From contig PHBW01000001.1 in the NCBI GenBank assembly GCA_002840715.1, forward strand, positions 62,001-126,000: 64,000 nt of DNA, given 5' to 3'. Shown here one piece after another: positions 54,020 through 63,940 of the stretch; the first letter of the stretch is position 1, and the number at the start of each line of letters is the position of its first letter. Made by a program: the position numbers and the translations under genes. The stretch comes from Chloroflexi bacterium HGW-Chloroflexi-4. Its GTDB lineage: Bacteria; Chloroflexota; Anaerolineae; Anaerolineales; Anaerolineaceae. A model generated the notes under the pieces. The model saw nothing but the letters and a program-made list of their open reading frames with translations. It did not search any database and had not been told where the DNA came from.

Positions 54020-55480
54020 TTACTTTGGTTTATTAAAATTCTTATTCCAAATGAGCACTTTAATCATTCCCTGGATATAATCGGGAATTATTCCCACCAG
54101 CATTAATATGAAGATATCAGGCAAGACTGTTGGCAAGGAAAAAAGGTTAATCAGTAAATTAAACCTGTGGCCATAGAAATCTTTTACGCCAAAGAACACT
54201 GCCAGAAGAATACAAGAAGGAATAATAAAACTTATTGCAACATCAACGAACCGTCTTGTTGATGAAAATGTTTTAATTCGTTCAGCCCATTTACGTAAAG
54301 CCAAAAAATTAGTTGTATGTAAAACCAAAAGTAAAAGGACTATGAAACCAAGAATCCAGCCATAATATCTTACAGACCAGCTCTTTTTCACAAAGTCAAC
54401 GTTTGAATTCAAAAGAGCGGACTCTACGGCCGACTTCAATTGGCTGGTTGAAATAAAATGATCTAATTGATGTCCTTCATTTGTCAGCAAAACAAACCCT
54501 TTGTTCTGTCTGGGATATAGATTTACATCTGTACGAAAAGTTTCGTTTGCCCCACCATGAAAAATCTTGGCTCCGTAGTCGACAATAATCCACCCCATAC
54601 CGTAAGAACCAATTCCTGGCGTCATGATTTGATTCATCATTTCCACCGAAACGAGGTCGCCTTCGTTATTTATTATGGCAAGCGCATATTTCGCCATATC
54701 TTCAGCAGTTGATACAATATACCCTTGGCCGACGGCATAGGCAGGAACTGCTTGCTTCATCGGAATTGCAAATCCAAACAGTCGGCTATACCCCTGCGAC
54801 AAATTGGTAGCTGTCTCAGGTTCGGCAGTTGATGAATCCATGCCAAGGGGAGTGAAAATATTTGCTTCAAGATAATCGGCATACGATAATCTGCTTGTTT
54901 GTTCTACAATATAGGATAAAACACTGTATCCAAGGTTGAAATATTGGTGTTTCATTCCAACAGGTGCAGTCAATTCAGCTTTAGCCAACGATCGTACTGC
55001 GCCTTCAAGTGAAGCATCGTTGGGAAGAATTCCCTTTAATCCTGAATCAGATAACCCACTGGTGTGATGCAATAAATGATTGATGGTGATTATTTTTGAA
55101 GCTTGCTCATCAGATACCTGGAACCACGGTATGTATTGTTGCACAGGAGCATTCAAATCAATTTTTCCACATTCAGCAAGTTGAGCTATCGCCAATGCTG
55201 TAAACGATTTGCTTTGAGAACCAAGAAACATTTGAGTTTGAGCAGTCATCGCCCGCCCATTTCCCGCGGTTCCGTATCCTTTCAAGTAGGCAATTTCTCC
55301 ATTCTCAATTACAGCAAGGGCAACACCGGGCAGCTGATGTTTTTCCATTTGATATTCAATGATTTCATTGACAGCACCAAAATCAATATTCGTGTCGTTT
55401 TTTGCTTCACCGATTACAGGAATGCTTAACGCACAAAATAGAGTGATCACAACAACAAATAATCGAATAATTTTGTCCAT
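54020..55480 (-). CDS. Beta-lactamase-fold serine hydrolase with C-terminal membrane helices
   Basis: 486 residues. A signal peptide (to about GEA) precedes a class C beta-lactamase/AmpH-type domain with the SxxK motif in GSQSKSFTA and the YxN motif in QYFNLGY. Several membrane helices follow after residue 375. Such proteins are esterases, peptidases or penicillin-interactive enzymes rather than true beta-lactamases. AAAGGATTAAAGGC precedes the ATG; element E7 lies upstream. Confidence 0.87.
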   Translation of the reverse strand: MDKIIRLFVVVITLFCALSIPVIGEAKNDTNIDFGAVNEIIEYQMEKHQLPGVALAVIENGEIAYLKGYGTAGNGRAMTAQTQMFLGSQSKSFTALAIAQLAECGKIDLNAPVQQYIPWFQVSDEQASKIITINHLLHHTSGLSDSGLKGILPNDASLEGAVRSLAKAELTAPVGMKHQYFNLGYSVLSYIVEQTSRLSYADYLEANIFTPLGMDSSTAEPETATNLSQGYSRLFGFAIPMKQAVPAYAVGQGYIVSTAEDMAKYALAIINNEGDLVSVEMMNQIMTPGIGSYGMGWIIVDYGAKIFHGGANETFRTDVNLYPRQNKGFVLLTNEGHQLDHFISTSQLKSAVESALLNSNVDFVKKSWSVRYYGWILGFIVLLLLVLHTTNFLALRKWAERIKTFSSTRRFVDVAISFIIPSCILLAVFFGVKDFYGHRFNLLINLFSLPTVLPDIFILMLVGIIPDYIQGMIKVLIWNKNFNKPK

Positions 55481-55523
55481 GCCTTTAATCCTTTCACATT
55501 AATAGTAGGATAAACGGATTAGG

Positions 55524-55570
55524 ATTTCCCTATCCAGACGAGGAGTTTTTGACTGGTCAAAAAGACAGGT
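55524..55570 (-). repeat. Two-part intergenic element E7 (degenerate)
   Basis: Motif A is clear (ACTGGTCAAAAAGACAGGT, 55552-55570). The hairpin part is eroded (CCCTATCC...GAGGAGTTTTT). Confidence 0.6.
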
Positions 55571-55665
55571 TCTAATTTACAAAACTCTTTTATCCCAATT
55601 ACCAAAGAAACCATTTCTTCAATAATAAAAAGATGTTTCAATTCATTATTTTTGATTGTTTGAAA

Positions 55666-55712
55666 TCCTATCCACTTGGCCAGGATTAAACCACCCCTAC
55701 GATGGGGAAATT
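55666..55712 (+). repeat. Two-part intergenic element E8 (inverted)
   Basis: Reads in the opposite direction to E1-E7: motif A as TCCTATCCACTTGGCCAGGA (55666-55685), then hairpin CCCCTACGATGGGG (55693-55706). The next gene (55774) is on the plus strand, so the element keeps the same orientation relative to the downstream gene. Confidence 0.65.
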
Positions 55713-55773
55713 CTAATCAAATTGAATGTATGATGAATTTGGATTTACACAATTCAAAAAGGATAATTAAATT

Positions 55774-56196
55774 ATGGATAACTTTTCATCTTCAGTTGAA
55801 CCCAATGATCGCCGGGAAGAAAGACATGCGCAGAGTATAGAACGCCGTGAAGCCGGCACAAAAGGATTGCTTATTGGAGTCATCCTTGTCTTTTTAGGTG
55901 GCTTGTTCTTGATGCGTAACCTTGGATTTTCTTTCTTTCACATTGATCACTGGTGGGCATTGTTTATTCTTATTCCAATAATAGGTTCAGCACAACGAGC
56001 GCTATTCTTGTTCAAGAAATCTGACAACCAGATGAATCCACATGTCTTTGGTGCTATTTTTATTTCCGGTGTTCTCATCTTAGTTATGTTGGGATTCATT
56101 TTTGATATTAACCTGCAGTACTTTGGACCCGCTTTATTCATTTTGGCTGGGGCCGGTGTTCTAATTTATGAGATGGCCATAAAAAAAGCTGCTTAA
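55774..56196 (+). CDS. LiaF/LiaI-type membrane protein
   Basis: 140 residues: a charged N-terminus (RREERHAQSIERRE), then about four hydrophobic segments with GVILVFLGGLFLMRNLGF and the HWWALFILIPIIG pattern found in LiaF transmembrane-domain proteins. Possibly part of envelope-stress sensing; that role is inferred from the family only. Confidence 0.75.
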   Translation: MDNFSSSVEPNDRREERHAQSIERREAGTKGLLIGVILVFLGGLFLMRNLGFSFFHIDHWWALFILIPIIGSAQRALFLFKKSDNQMNPHVFGAIFISGVLILVMLGFIFDINLQYFGPALFILAGAGVLIYEMAIKKAA

Positions 56197-56685
56197 TTAT
56201 GATAGTAGAATGATCTTTTCAACAATCTCTTCAACGGATTGGTTAATATCAACAACCAATCCGTTTTTCGGTTCCTCCAAAATTTCAAATTGACTTTGCA
56301 GCATGGCTGGTTTCATATAATGTTCTGACCTGGCTGCCATACGAGACAATATGAGATCAAAACTCCCTCGTAGATAGACTAATTGAATGTTCTGATTGCC
56401 GAATAATAATTGTTGACGATATTTTTCTTTAAGGGCAGAACAAGCCAATACGCCATTGCGTTTTTCTTTCAGGCATTTTGAAATCATTGCATGAAGTGAA
56501 TCCAACCACGGTAACCGGTCCTCATCGGTTAAAGGAGCTCCGGATGCCATTTTTTCTATGTTAAATGAAGGGTGAAAATCATCTGCATCGTAGAAATCCC
56601 AGCCAAGTTTGCTGGCAAGAGACTGGCCGACTGCGGATTTTCCACTCCCAGAGACACCCATAATGATAAAGAAATGTGGTTTCAT
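56197..56685 (-). CDS. gntK: Gluconokinase
   Basis: 162 residues with Walker A GVSGSGKSAVG, DADDFHP, GAPLTDEDRLPWLD and ACSALKEKYR, all hallmarks of GntK/thermosensitive gluconokinase. It phosphorylates gluconate to 6-phosphogluconate. It is convergent with the LiaF-like gene, with no base between their stops. Confidence 0.9.
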   Translation of the reverse strand: MKPHFFIIMGVSGSGKSAVGQSLASKLGWDFYDADDFHPSFNIEKMASGAPLTDEDRLPWLDSLHAMISKCLKEKRNGVLACSALKEKYRQQLLFGNQNIQLVYLRGSFDLILSRMAARSEHYMKPAMLQSQFEILEEPKNGLVVDINQSVEEIVEKIILLS

Positions 56686-57043
56686 ATTCTCTTCGAGGAA
56701 ACTAAATTACCAACATCAGATAATTATACAAGGGCATGGTTTAATCATAATCAGGAAGTTTACAATATCTTTACCGATATTTATGGTCGATTAATTCACT
56801 ATTTCTCTTTTTACAACTATTATTAATGAAAGAATGCTGATTTGTGTTTCACAAGGTATTCGATCTTGTAGAAATTAAACTAGAGATTAACGTCCGGTTT
56901 TGCTTGCATATCTGTATTGTAGAAATTATTATTATGGAAAAAATATTAGTGTTATTTGGGAAGTACTTTCAACATAATAATTATCTTTTGGATCGCTCTT
57001 CAATTTTCAATGAAGAGCAAATTGTAAGTATTGAAAAGTAAGA
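56686..57043. other. Intergenic region before the exopolysaccharide genes
   Basis: About 360 very AT-rich bases. It should contain the promoter of the exopolysaccharide operon. Short open frames here lack ribosome-binding sites and protein-like composition. Confidence 0.5.
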
Positions 57044-57538
57044 ATGCCAGCGATATTATTTGTTTGTACTGCCAACCAATTTCGTTCACCTATTGCTGCG
57101 GCAAGTTTTACCCACAAGCTTTCATTATCCAAATTGCATGAACCGTGGAAGATTGCCAGCGCAGGTACCTGGACAGCCTCAGGCCTTTCGGCTCACCCAA
57201 AAGCTGTCGACGCCGCCGCTACTCTTGGACTTGATATAACCAGTCATCAAACCCAGGAAGTGACCTCTGCTTTAATTTCAGAATTCGATTTAATTGTAGT
57301 GATGGAAAAAAATCATAAAGAATCACTTGAATTGGAATTTCCCCAACTAGTTGGAAAAATTGTTTTGCTAGGTCATATAGCAAATGTTCCAAAAGGAGAA
57401 ATACCTGATCCTGCCAAAGAAGGATTTGTTAATTCAGATCAGATCGCAGCACTAATTGATGCAGCGATTAAACGGACATTTTCCAAACTGGTACAATTAA
57501 CTTTATTAATTCATGACGGCTACTCAACTATTGCATAA
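57044..57538 (+). CDS. Low-molecular-weight protein tyrosine phosphatase (Wzb-like)
   Basis: 164 residues. The P-loop CTANQFRS is the Cys-x5-Arg-Ser signature, and the general-acid Asp is in IPDPAKEG. It sits next to a tyrosine-rich chain-length kinase, so it probably dephosphorylates that protein and so controls polymer export. Confidence 0.9.
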   Translation: MPAILFVCTANQFRSPIAAASFTHKLSLSKLHEPWKIASAGTWTASGLSAHPKAVDAAATLGLDITSHQTQEVTSALISEFDLIVVMEKNHKESLELEFPQLVGKIVLLGHIANVPKGEIPDPAKEGFVNSDQIAALIDAAIKRTFSKLVQLTLLIHDGYSTIA

Positions 57539-57607
57539 TTCACGATCTTGAATCTGCATAACCAAATTTGAGCGACTAGTTTGTCACAAACCACTTAAAG
57601 GATTTTA

Positions 57608-59227
57608 TTGGATATGGATATTTCAACAGAGGGACAAGATAACTTTACCCTAGATTTTCGGCAATATTTATCGTTATTTTGGCATTGGGCTTGGTTATTT
57701 ATTATTGTCGCAATTGTTGCCGGTTCTGTAAGTTATTTTATTAGCAGTCGTATGCGCCCTTTTTACCAATCTTCCACAACCATGCTGGTAAATGAAGCAC
57801 CGGCGACCAAAGCGACCGATTACACCTCGGTTTTGATGTCAAAACAGCTCACAAGCACGTATGCTCAGATGATTGTTACAGATCCAATTTTGAACCAGGT
57901 GATTAAAGAAGTTAGTATTGGCAACTCAATAAACGACCTCAAAGATTGGATCGATGTGAGCGTTATTCGTGATACTCAGCTTGTTCAGGTCACGGTAACC
58001 ACCACAGACCCTGAATATTCTGCCAAAATTGCCAACGCAATGGTTAAGGTTTTTGCGGAACAAATTCAAGCCATTCAAATCGGGCGGTTCGTTCAATCAA
58101 AGGCTGCACTTGAAACCCAGTTGGCTGAAACAGATAAACAGATTACGATCTACATTGATAAAGTTGAAAAAGCCACCTCCGCAGATGAAAGAGAACGCCT
58201 CGATGCCAAATTGACGCAGTATCGTTCAATCTATGCGAATTTGTTGCTTTCATACGAACAAATCCGACTCGCCGAGGCACAATCAGTCTCATCCGTGGTT
58301 CAAATTGAAACGGCTACGCCAGATAATAATCCTGTAAGTCCAAAAACCCTCGTAAATACCGTCCTGGCTACCATTGCAGGTTTTCTGTTATCGATGATAG
58401 TGATTGTGACACGCGAAGCGCTCGACGATACGATTAAAACGCCAAAAGATATTATTCAAAAATTTCATTTGCCAGTATTGGGGGTTATCAATCGCCATCC
58501 CATCAATGGCAAGCTGCCTATTTCACTTTCCGAACCGCGCTCACCTACAGCAGAGGCCTACCGGGCATTAAGGACGAATGTCTATTACACCAGTGTGGAC
58601 CACCCCCTAAAAAAGATTTTGGTGACCAGTGCAGAACCTGGCGAAGGAAAGTCCACCACCATTTCAAACTTGGCCGTTGTGTTAGCACAAAATGGAAGCC
58701 GTGTGATTATCGCGGATTGCGATATGCGTCATCCGCGTTTAAATGCTTATTTCAATCTGCCAAACCGGATCGGCATGAGCACCCTCTTTTCGCATCAGGA
58801 AGTGGTCAAGAGTGTATGTCAGCCTACCAGCTTAGCCGGACTCTCAGTCGTTACCACCGGTCCGCTGCCCCCCAACCCGTCTGAATTGATGGGCTCACAA
58901 ACGATGCAAAAAATCTTGAACCTAATGGGTGAAAATGCAGATATCATCCTTATCGACACCCCGCCGGTGCTGGCCGTTACTGATGCATCTGCGCTCGCCC
59001 CTTCACTGGATGGCGTTCTGCTCGTGGTGCAGCCTGGAAAAACCCGCATGGCGGCTTTCAAACAGACTCTTGAACAACTTTCTCAAGTGAATGCCCGTGT
59101 GTTGGGTGTCGTCTTAAATAATGTGGTCACCCGCGGTAAGTCATACGGCTATCATTATAAGGAGTACCGCAATTACACTGCTTATCAGACGTATTATGGC
59201 AGCAGCGCCAAGGGAAAGAAGAAATAG
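57608..59227 (+). CDS. Polysaccharide chain-length determinant / BY-type tyrosine kinase
   Basis: 539 residues; TTG start at 57608 or ATG at 57614. Wzz-type N-terminal domain with membrane helices near residues 25-45 and 255-275 and a coiled segment between. The cytoplasmic BY-kinase domain has Walker A (TSAEPGEGKSTT), Walker A' (IIADCDMRHPR) and Walker B (IILIDTPP). The C-terminal tail holds seven tyrosines (YGYHYKEYRNYTAYQTYYG), the usual autophosphorylation cluster. It regulates length and export of the exopolysaccharide. Confidence 0.92.
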   Translation: MDMDISTEGQDNFTLDFRQYLSLFWHWAWLFIIVAIVAGSVSYFISSRMRPFYQSSTTMLVNEAPATKATDYTSVLMSKQLTSTYAQMIVTDPILNQVIKEVSIGNSINDLKDWIDVSVIRDTQLVQVTVTTTDPEYSAKIANAMVKVFAEQIQAIQIGRFVQSKAALETQLAETDKQITIYIDKVEKATSADERERLDAKLTQYRSIYANLLLSYEQIRLAEAQSVSSVVQIETATPDNNPVSPKTLVNTVLATIAGFLLSMIVIVTREALDDTIKTPKDIIQKFHLPVLGVINRHPINGKLPISLSEPRSPTAEAYRALRTNVYYTSVDHPLKKILVTSAEPGEGKSTTISNLAVVLAQNGSRVIIADCDMRHPRLNAYFNLPNRIGMSTLFSHQEVVKSVCQPTSLAGLSVVTTGPLPPNPSELMGSQTMQKILNLMGENADIILIDTPPVLAVTDASALAPSLDGVLLVVQPGKTRMAAFKQTLEQLSQVNARVLGVVLNNVVTRGKSYGYHYKEYRNYTAYQTYYGSSAKGKKK

Positions 59228-59233
59228 AAAGTC

Positions 59234-60727
59234 ATGACTGAGTATAAAAGCAGTACGATATCCAGCACAAAATGGACCGTATTGTCATCGGTAATTAATG
59301 GGATCTTAACAATAGGAATTGGGGCGGTATTAGCGCGATTATTAACCCCTGAAATTTATGGATTAGTTGCGATAGCTTATATTGTTATTGCCTTCGCTGG
59401 TTATTTCGTAAGACTGGGGGTTGGAACCGCACTTGTTCAAAAAGAGGATTTGAAATCTGAAGACATAAACTTTGCCATCACATTTTCCATGGGAATAGGC
59501 ATTGTTTCTGCCATAATATTGGCACTTTTTTCACCCATTATTAGTTTGTTGTTTACAAAACCAGATTCACACTCAGTAATTGCAGCGATGAGTCTTTCAT
59601 TATGTTTTGCTTCATTTTCATCAACCCTGATTGGTTTACTTCGACGAAAAATGATGTTCAAATTTCTTTCAATCGTTTCCATTGGTCAAATCTTATTTTC
59701 TGGTCTATTCTCAATAATAATGGCTTGGTTAGGTTGTGGTGTATGGAGCTTGGTTTGGCCTTTAATCATTAGCCAATTACTTGTATCGATTGTATTTTTC
59801 TTGAAAGTTAAAAGTTCATTCGAGTTATTATTCCGAATGTCCTTCTCAGATCAAAATCACATTTTAAAATTTGGATCGAAATATACACTTATAAGCATTC
59901 TTGAGTTTTTCGGTTCAAATTTGGACACAATTTTTATTGGTCGTTTCTTTTCGGCAAGTCAATTAGGCATGTATGATCGCGCATATAAGTTGGCGTATCT
60001 TCCATCACAAACATTAATCACCAGTATTACAAATGTAATGTTTCCAGTTTTCTCTAGACTTCAAACTCAAATGGAAAAATTTAAAGAAACTCAAATTAAA
60101 TTATTCTTGTTTATAGGTTTACTATCAACTTGTATAGCAATTGGAATGGTTCCAGCTACTAAGGATATTGTTCTTGTACTTTTTGGTCCGCAATGGTTAG
60201 ACTCAATTCCAATTTTAAATATATTATTATTCGCAGTCCCATTTGATTTTATGGTCGCATCCATAGGCTTGACATTTGACGCTACAAACAAATTAAAAGA
60301 AAAGATAATAATCCAAATCATTACTTTAATATTTCTGATAATGGGAATGTTCTTTTTATATATTTATGGGCCAATTGGAATTGCTACGGCGCTAACTTTA
60401 TCTCATATATTACGTTTTTTGATTTATACATTTTACAATCAAAAATTATTCTCCCTACCGGGTAAATTTTTATTACGTAATTCCCTCCAAATCGTAATTG
60501 CAGGCACAACCGTATTCTTCGTAAGCAAATTCGCAGTGGTACTATCTTCCAAAATGTCACTCTCTCCACTTCTCTCGTTAGGCATTGAAATTTTTTCCTG
60601 CTTTCTAATTTTGCTTTCATTTATTTTAATAAATGCTCGAACGTTTTTGGGAGTCGAAAGTTACCATAAAGGCTATTCTATTGTCCGAAAATTCCTGGCA
60701 AATAATGGAGACAATAATGTCAAGTAA
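59234..60727 (+). CDS. Polysaccharide flippase (Wzx/MOP family)
   Basis: 497 residues with 12-14 membrane helices and the MOP-exporter features of Wzx (SSVINGILTIGIGAVLARLLTPEIYG at the start). It translocates lipid-linked repeat units across the membrane. It starts 6 bases after the kinase gene. Confidence 0.9.
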   Translation: MTEYKSSTISSTKWTVLSSVINGILTIGIGAVLARLLTPEIYGLVAIAYIVIAFAGYFVRLGVGTALVQKEDLKSEDINFAITFSMGIGIVSAIILALFSPIISLLFTKPDSHSVIAAMSLSLCFASFSSTLIGLLRRKMMFKFLSIVSIGQILFSGLFSIIMAWLGCGVWSLVWPLIISQLLVSIVFFLKVKSSFELLFRMSFSDQNHILKFGSKYTLISILEFFGSNLDTIFIGRFFSASQLGMYDRAYKLAYLPSQTLITSITNVMFPVFSRLQTQMEKFKETQIKLFLFIGLLSTCIAIGMVPATKDIVLVLFGPQWLDSIPILNILLFAVPFDFMVASIGLTFDATNKLKEKIIIQIITLIFLIMGMFFLYIYGPIGIATALTLSHILRFLIYTFYNQKLFSLPGKFLLRNSLQIVIAGTTVFFVSKFAVVLSSKMSLSPLLSLGIEIFSCFLILLSFILINARTFLGVESYHKGYSIVRKFLANNGDNNVK

Positions 60728-61811
60728 TGATTTTGTATGCAAACCAATTCGTTTACTCTATTTGCCAAACGAAATATCAACAACTTCGCTTCAAGTTGGT
60801 CCGAGAGCGGCTTTTAATGAAATGACCGAGGATCAGACCTTATCTGCTTATCAATTGTTCTCGTTTTTATTTGAAGCCAACAAAGTTGGTGAAACAACGA
60901 GTTGGGAAAAGAGATTGATAGACTTAGCCAATGATTTTCAACCAAGTGTGATTTTTTGGCAACATATTGGAAAATTACCAATTACTGTCGATCTTATAAA
61001 ACAACTCAAGGGTTTACCTAATAAACCTTTACTGATTTACCATGAAGGTGATATTCATGGTAAATTCCGAAGCAGAATAACTCCTTCCATGAAAATATTG
61101 GCAAGGTTTTCGGATATTACCTTTCTGGTGGGTCTTGGAGAAAATGCTGAATTATTTAAAAAAGCAGGTGCCCGAAAAATAATATACTCACCTCACAGTG
61201 TTGACACAACAAGATTTGGACATGATTGGAATCGAACTACACAGGGGAGAAGGGGTGTTGTTATGATAGCAAATCATATTATTAGCAAACCGATAATTCA
61301 ACACATTCCGCCCTTAAGATTTCCCGGAATACTTGAAAGAGAAAAATTTGCTTTGAATCTATATAAACATTTTGGAGATCGGTTTAAGCTTTATGGAAGA
61401 GGTTGGGAAAAATACCCTTTTTCAATAGGCTTATTGCCCTATGATGACCAAGAAATTGCTCTACGTCAACACCTTGTTAGTGTGAACTGGGATCATTTTC
61501 CAGATATCCCCTTCTATTTTTCGGATCGTTTACCGATTTCCATGATTTCCGGGGTTGTACATACTACCAACTATCATCCAGGATATGAACTAATGTTCAA
61601 GAATGGAGAAGAAATGGTATATTACCAAACCATTAAAGACGCAATAGATATAATCGACTGGATGCTCTGTCAACCTGATAAATACTTGATTGATATGGGT
61701 TATGCCGGAGAACAATATGCAAGAAAGAATTTAACATCCAATATTGTGTATAGACGTATGATAGAAATAATTAAAAATGAGATTGTAAAAAAATGTTACT
61801 CTGAGAGTTGA
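60717..61811 (+). CDS. Glycosyltransferase-like protein
   Basis: 364 residues from the ATG at 60717 (GGAG at 60707-60710), overlapping the flippase by 11 bases. GT-B-like: PSVIFWQHIGKLP in the N-terminal half, SPHSVDTTRFG at the domain junction, YELMFKNGEEMVYY near the donor site as in CgeB-type transferases. The sugar is unknown. Confidence 0.75.
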   Translation: MSSNDFVCKPIRLLYLPNEISTTSLQVGPRAAFNEMTEDQTLSAYQLFSFLFEANKVGETTSWEKRLIDLANDFQPSVIFWQHIGKLPITVDLIKQLKGLPNKPLLIYHEGDIHGKFRSRITPSMKILARFSDITFLVGLGENAELFKKAGARKIIYSPHSVDTTRFGHDWNRTTQGRRGVVMIANHIISKPIIQHIPPLRFPGILEREKFALNLYKHFGDRFKLYGRGWEKYPFSIGLLPYDDQEIALRQHLVSVNWDHFPDIPFYFSDRLPISMISGVVHTTNYHPGYELMFKNGEEMVYYQTIKDAIDIIDWMLCQPDKYLIDMGYAGEQYARKNLTSNIVYRRMIEIIKNEIVKKCYSES

Positions 61812-61830
61812 TTAAAAGAAAGTGTTATTT

Positions 61831-63045
61831 ATGATCCACTCAATTGGAATTGCTGGGCCAGTATCATTAAAAATCCTAGCCCCTTATGTGAAAAATGGAG
61901 AGAGTTTACCAGAAGGGTATCGTTTTGCACCCATGGCTTTTTGGGTTGAAGAATTACTGAAACGCGGGCACCAAGTATCTGTTTTTACACTTGCTCCACA
62001 AATAATCAAACCAATTACTTTTTTTGGGGAGCAACTCACCATTCATATAGGAAGATATCGAGGTCATGGTCGCGCCCGCGATTTCTTTAGATTAGAACGA
62101 AGTGATTTGTTCGAAGCGATGCAGAAAGATCAAGTTGAAATCATTCACGCAAACTGGACTTATGAATTTGCCTTGGCAGCATTGAAAACAGGTATTCCCA
62201 CATTAGTGACCGCTCATGATGCACCATTAGAAATACTTAAATTAAATCGTAATCCATATCATTTTATGCGCTGCCTGATGGCCAAGCAAGTTTGCAGTCT
62301 TGCCCCAATTATGACCGTTGTATCTTCGTATCTTGAAAATCATTTTCGAAGGGTTTTCAAGTATCGGCGACCAATTTATTTGATCCCAAATGGGATTCCA
62401 GAATTTGTATTCAATACAGCAAGGATTACCAAAGGCAGTGTGCAAAGATCAAAAACCATTTTTGCTTCAAATTTGACGGGGTGGTCTGAAAGAAAAAATG
62501 GGCATACATTGATAAAAGCATTTTCGGAAGTATTCAAGAAAGATTCAAATTGTGAGCTTTGGATGTTTGGCAATGGGTACGGTGAAGCAGAAGAAGCACA
62601 AAAGTGGGCTAATATTAATAAATTGAATCAAAATATAAAGTTTTTCGGATACATCCCTTACACTGAACTCATAAAAACCTTTTCTGAAAACGTAAATGTA
62701 TTAGTACACCCTGCGATTGAAGAATCATTTTCAATGGCAGTTGCCGAAGCTATGGCCTTGGGAATACCTGTAATTGGTGGCAAGTTTAGCGGGGCTGTAC
62801 CAGATACTCTAGGCGCTGGAGGGTTACTGATTGATGCAAAATCTAAAGACGAAATCGCCACTGCAATGGCTTTGCTTGCAAATGACAAGAAACTTCAAAA
62901 GAATATTGGTGAACAGGGCCGTTCTTTATGCAACAATAAGTATCACTTATCTCATGTAACTGATCTATATGAAAAACTTTATTGCCAAATTATCACTTCT
63001 AATCCAATGAATCCAAAACAAGTTGATTCAATTAGAAATCTATAA
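61831..63045 (+). CDS. Glycosyltransferase family 4
   Basis: 404 residues from ATG 61831 (a GTG at 61822 is possible). GT4 features: N-terminal Gly-rich region, PNGIPEFVF, and the EX7E-like donor motif EESFSMAVAEAMALGIPVIGG. It transfers a sugar from a nucleotide-activated donor onto the lipid-linked repeat unit. Confidence 0.88.
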   Translation: MIHSIGIAGPVSLKILAPYVKNGESLPEGYRFAPMAFWVEELLKRGHQVSVFTLAPQIIKPITFFGEQLTIHIGRYRGHGRARDFFRLERSDLFEAMQKDQVEIIHANWTYEFALAALKTGIPTLVTAHDAPLEILKLNRNPYHFMRCLMAKQVCSLAPIMTVVSSYLENHFRRVFKYRRPIYLIPNGIPEFVFNTARITKGSVQRSKTIFASNLTGWSERKNGHTLIKAFSEVFKKDSNCELWMFGNGYGEAEEAQKWANINKLNQNIKFFGYIPYTELIKTFSENVNVLVHPAIEESFSMAVAEAMALGIPVIGGKFSGAVPDTLGAGGLLIDAKSKDEIATAMALLANDKKLQKNIGEQGRSLCNNKYHLSHVTDLYEKLYCQIITSNPMNPKQVDSIRNL

Positions 63046-63055
63046 AAGGTCAAGA

Positions 63056-63850
63056 ATGTTCCTTTATGCCGTTGTTACTTCTATCAACCGATTTCGAACT
63101 ACAAGAGGTTTGTTTCGTTGGATTATCAAACTTATTGTGCTTGTTCAAAGTTTCTTATTATGGGCAAGTAAAAAAGAGTATAAAACCTTTTCAGATTGCT
63201 TTTTTCATTATCAGAAACAAGCGAAGCACCCTTGGATCAATGAACGCACTATAGAATATCCGTGGATTGCAGAGAATATTGCTGAACTAGAGAAGTGCCA
63301 AGTTTTAGATGTAGGTGCTAAAGAGGGATTACCAAGCACGGATATATTGCTAAATAATAGCAACATCGTTTACACAATTGATATAAATACAACTCTCATA
63401 ACACAAACAACCAATAATTTGATAATAAAAAAAGGTGACATTCGTGCTACACCTTTTGAAAGCGGATTTTTTGATGCTGTAATAGCAGTTTCAACATTAG
63501 AACATATAGGAATTCCTGGACGTTATGGGATAGAAAAATTGGATGATTCAGGCGATTTCAAAGCAATGTCTGAAATTCACCGGATTCTGAAACCAGGAGG
63601 AAAAGTTTTTGTTACTCTTCCATATGGATTTGGAAAATCTCTCCCTTTAAATCGCTTATACAATGATGCGCGGATTAATACTCTTTTTGAGAAATTTGCA
63701 ATTACTAAAAAAGAATATTTTCGCTATTCGACTCAATATGAAATGTGGTTTAAAGTTCGTGAACCCTTTGCGTCAGAAAACGATTGGGATATTGAACCCT
63801 GGTATTCACTTGGATGTTTCTGTGCAACGAAACAGGTTGATAGCCAATAA
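63056..63850 (+). CDS. SAM-dependent methyltransferase
   Basis: 264 residues from the ATG at 63056 (AAAAGG seven bases before it). A hydrophobic N-terminus precedes a class I methyltransferase domain with motif I VLDVGAKEG and the later motifs DAVIAVSTLEHIG and LKPGGKVFVTLPYG. It may methylate a sugar of the exopolysaccharide. Confidence 0.85.
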   Translation: MFLYAVVTSINRFRTTRGLFRWIIKLIVLVQSFLLWASKKEYKTFSDCFFHYQKQAKHPWINERTIEYPWIAENIAELEKCQVLDVGAKEGLPSTDILLNNSNIVYTIDINTTLITQTTNNLIIKKGDIRATPFESGFFDAVIAVSTLEHIGIPGRYGIEKLDDSGDFKAMSEIHRILKPGGKVFVTLPYGFGKSLPLNRLYNDARINTLFEKFAITKKEYFRYSTQYEMWFKVREPFASENDWDIEPWYSLGCFCATKQVDSQ

Positions 63851-63940
63851 GTTTCAGATAAAAGGCTCTTAACATAAAAAGTGTCTGATTAAATAATTTA
63901 ACAAACAATTATTAATAATTATCTAGGAAATAAATACTAT

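Noticed and set aside
46281..55712. attC sites of an integron or a CRISPR array
   Set aside because: The eight elements sit between genes but lack attC core sequences (RYYYAAC / GTTRRRY) and a whole-element fold. They are far apart with genes between them, so not CRISPR repeats. No integrase or cas gene is visible.
56844..57041. 65-codon frame before the tyrosine phosphatase gene
   Set aside because: No ribosome-binding site, very AT-rich and low-complexity translation; more likely the operon leader.
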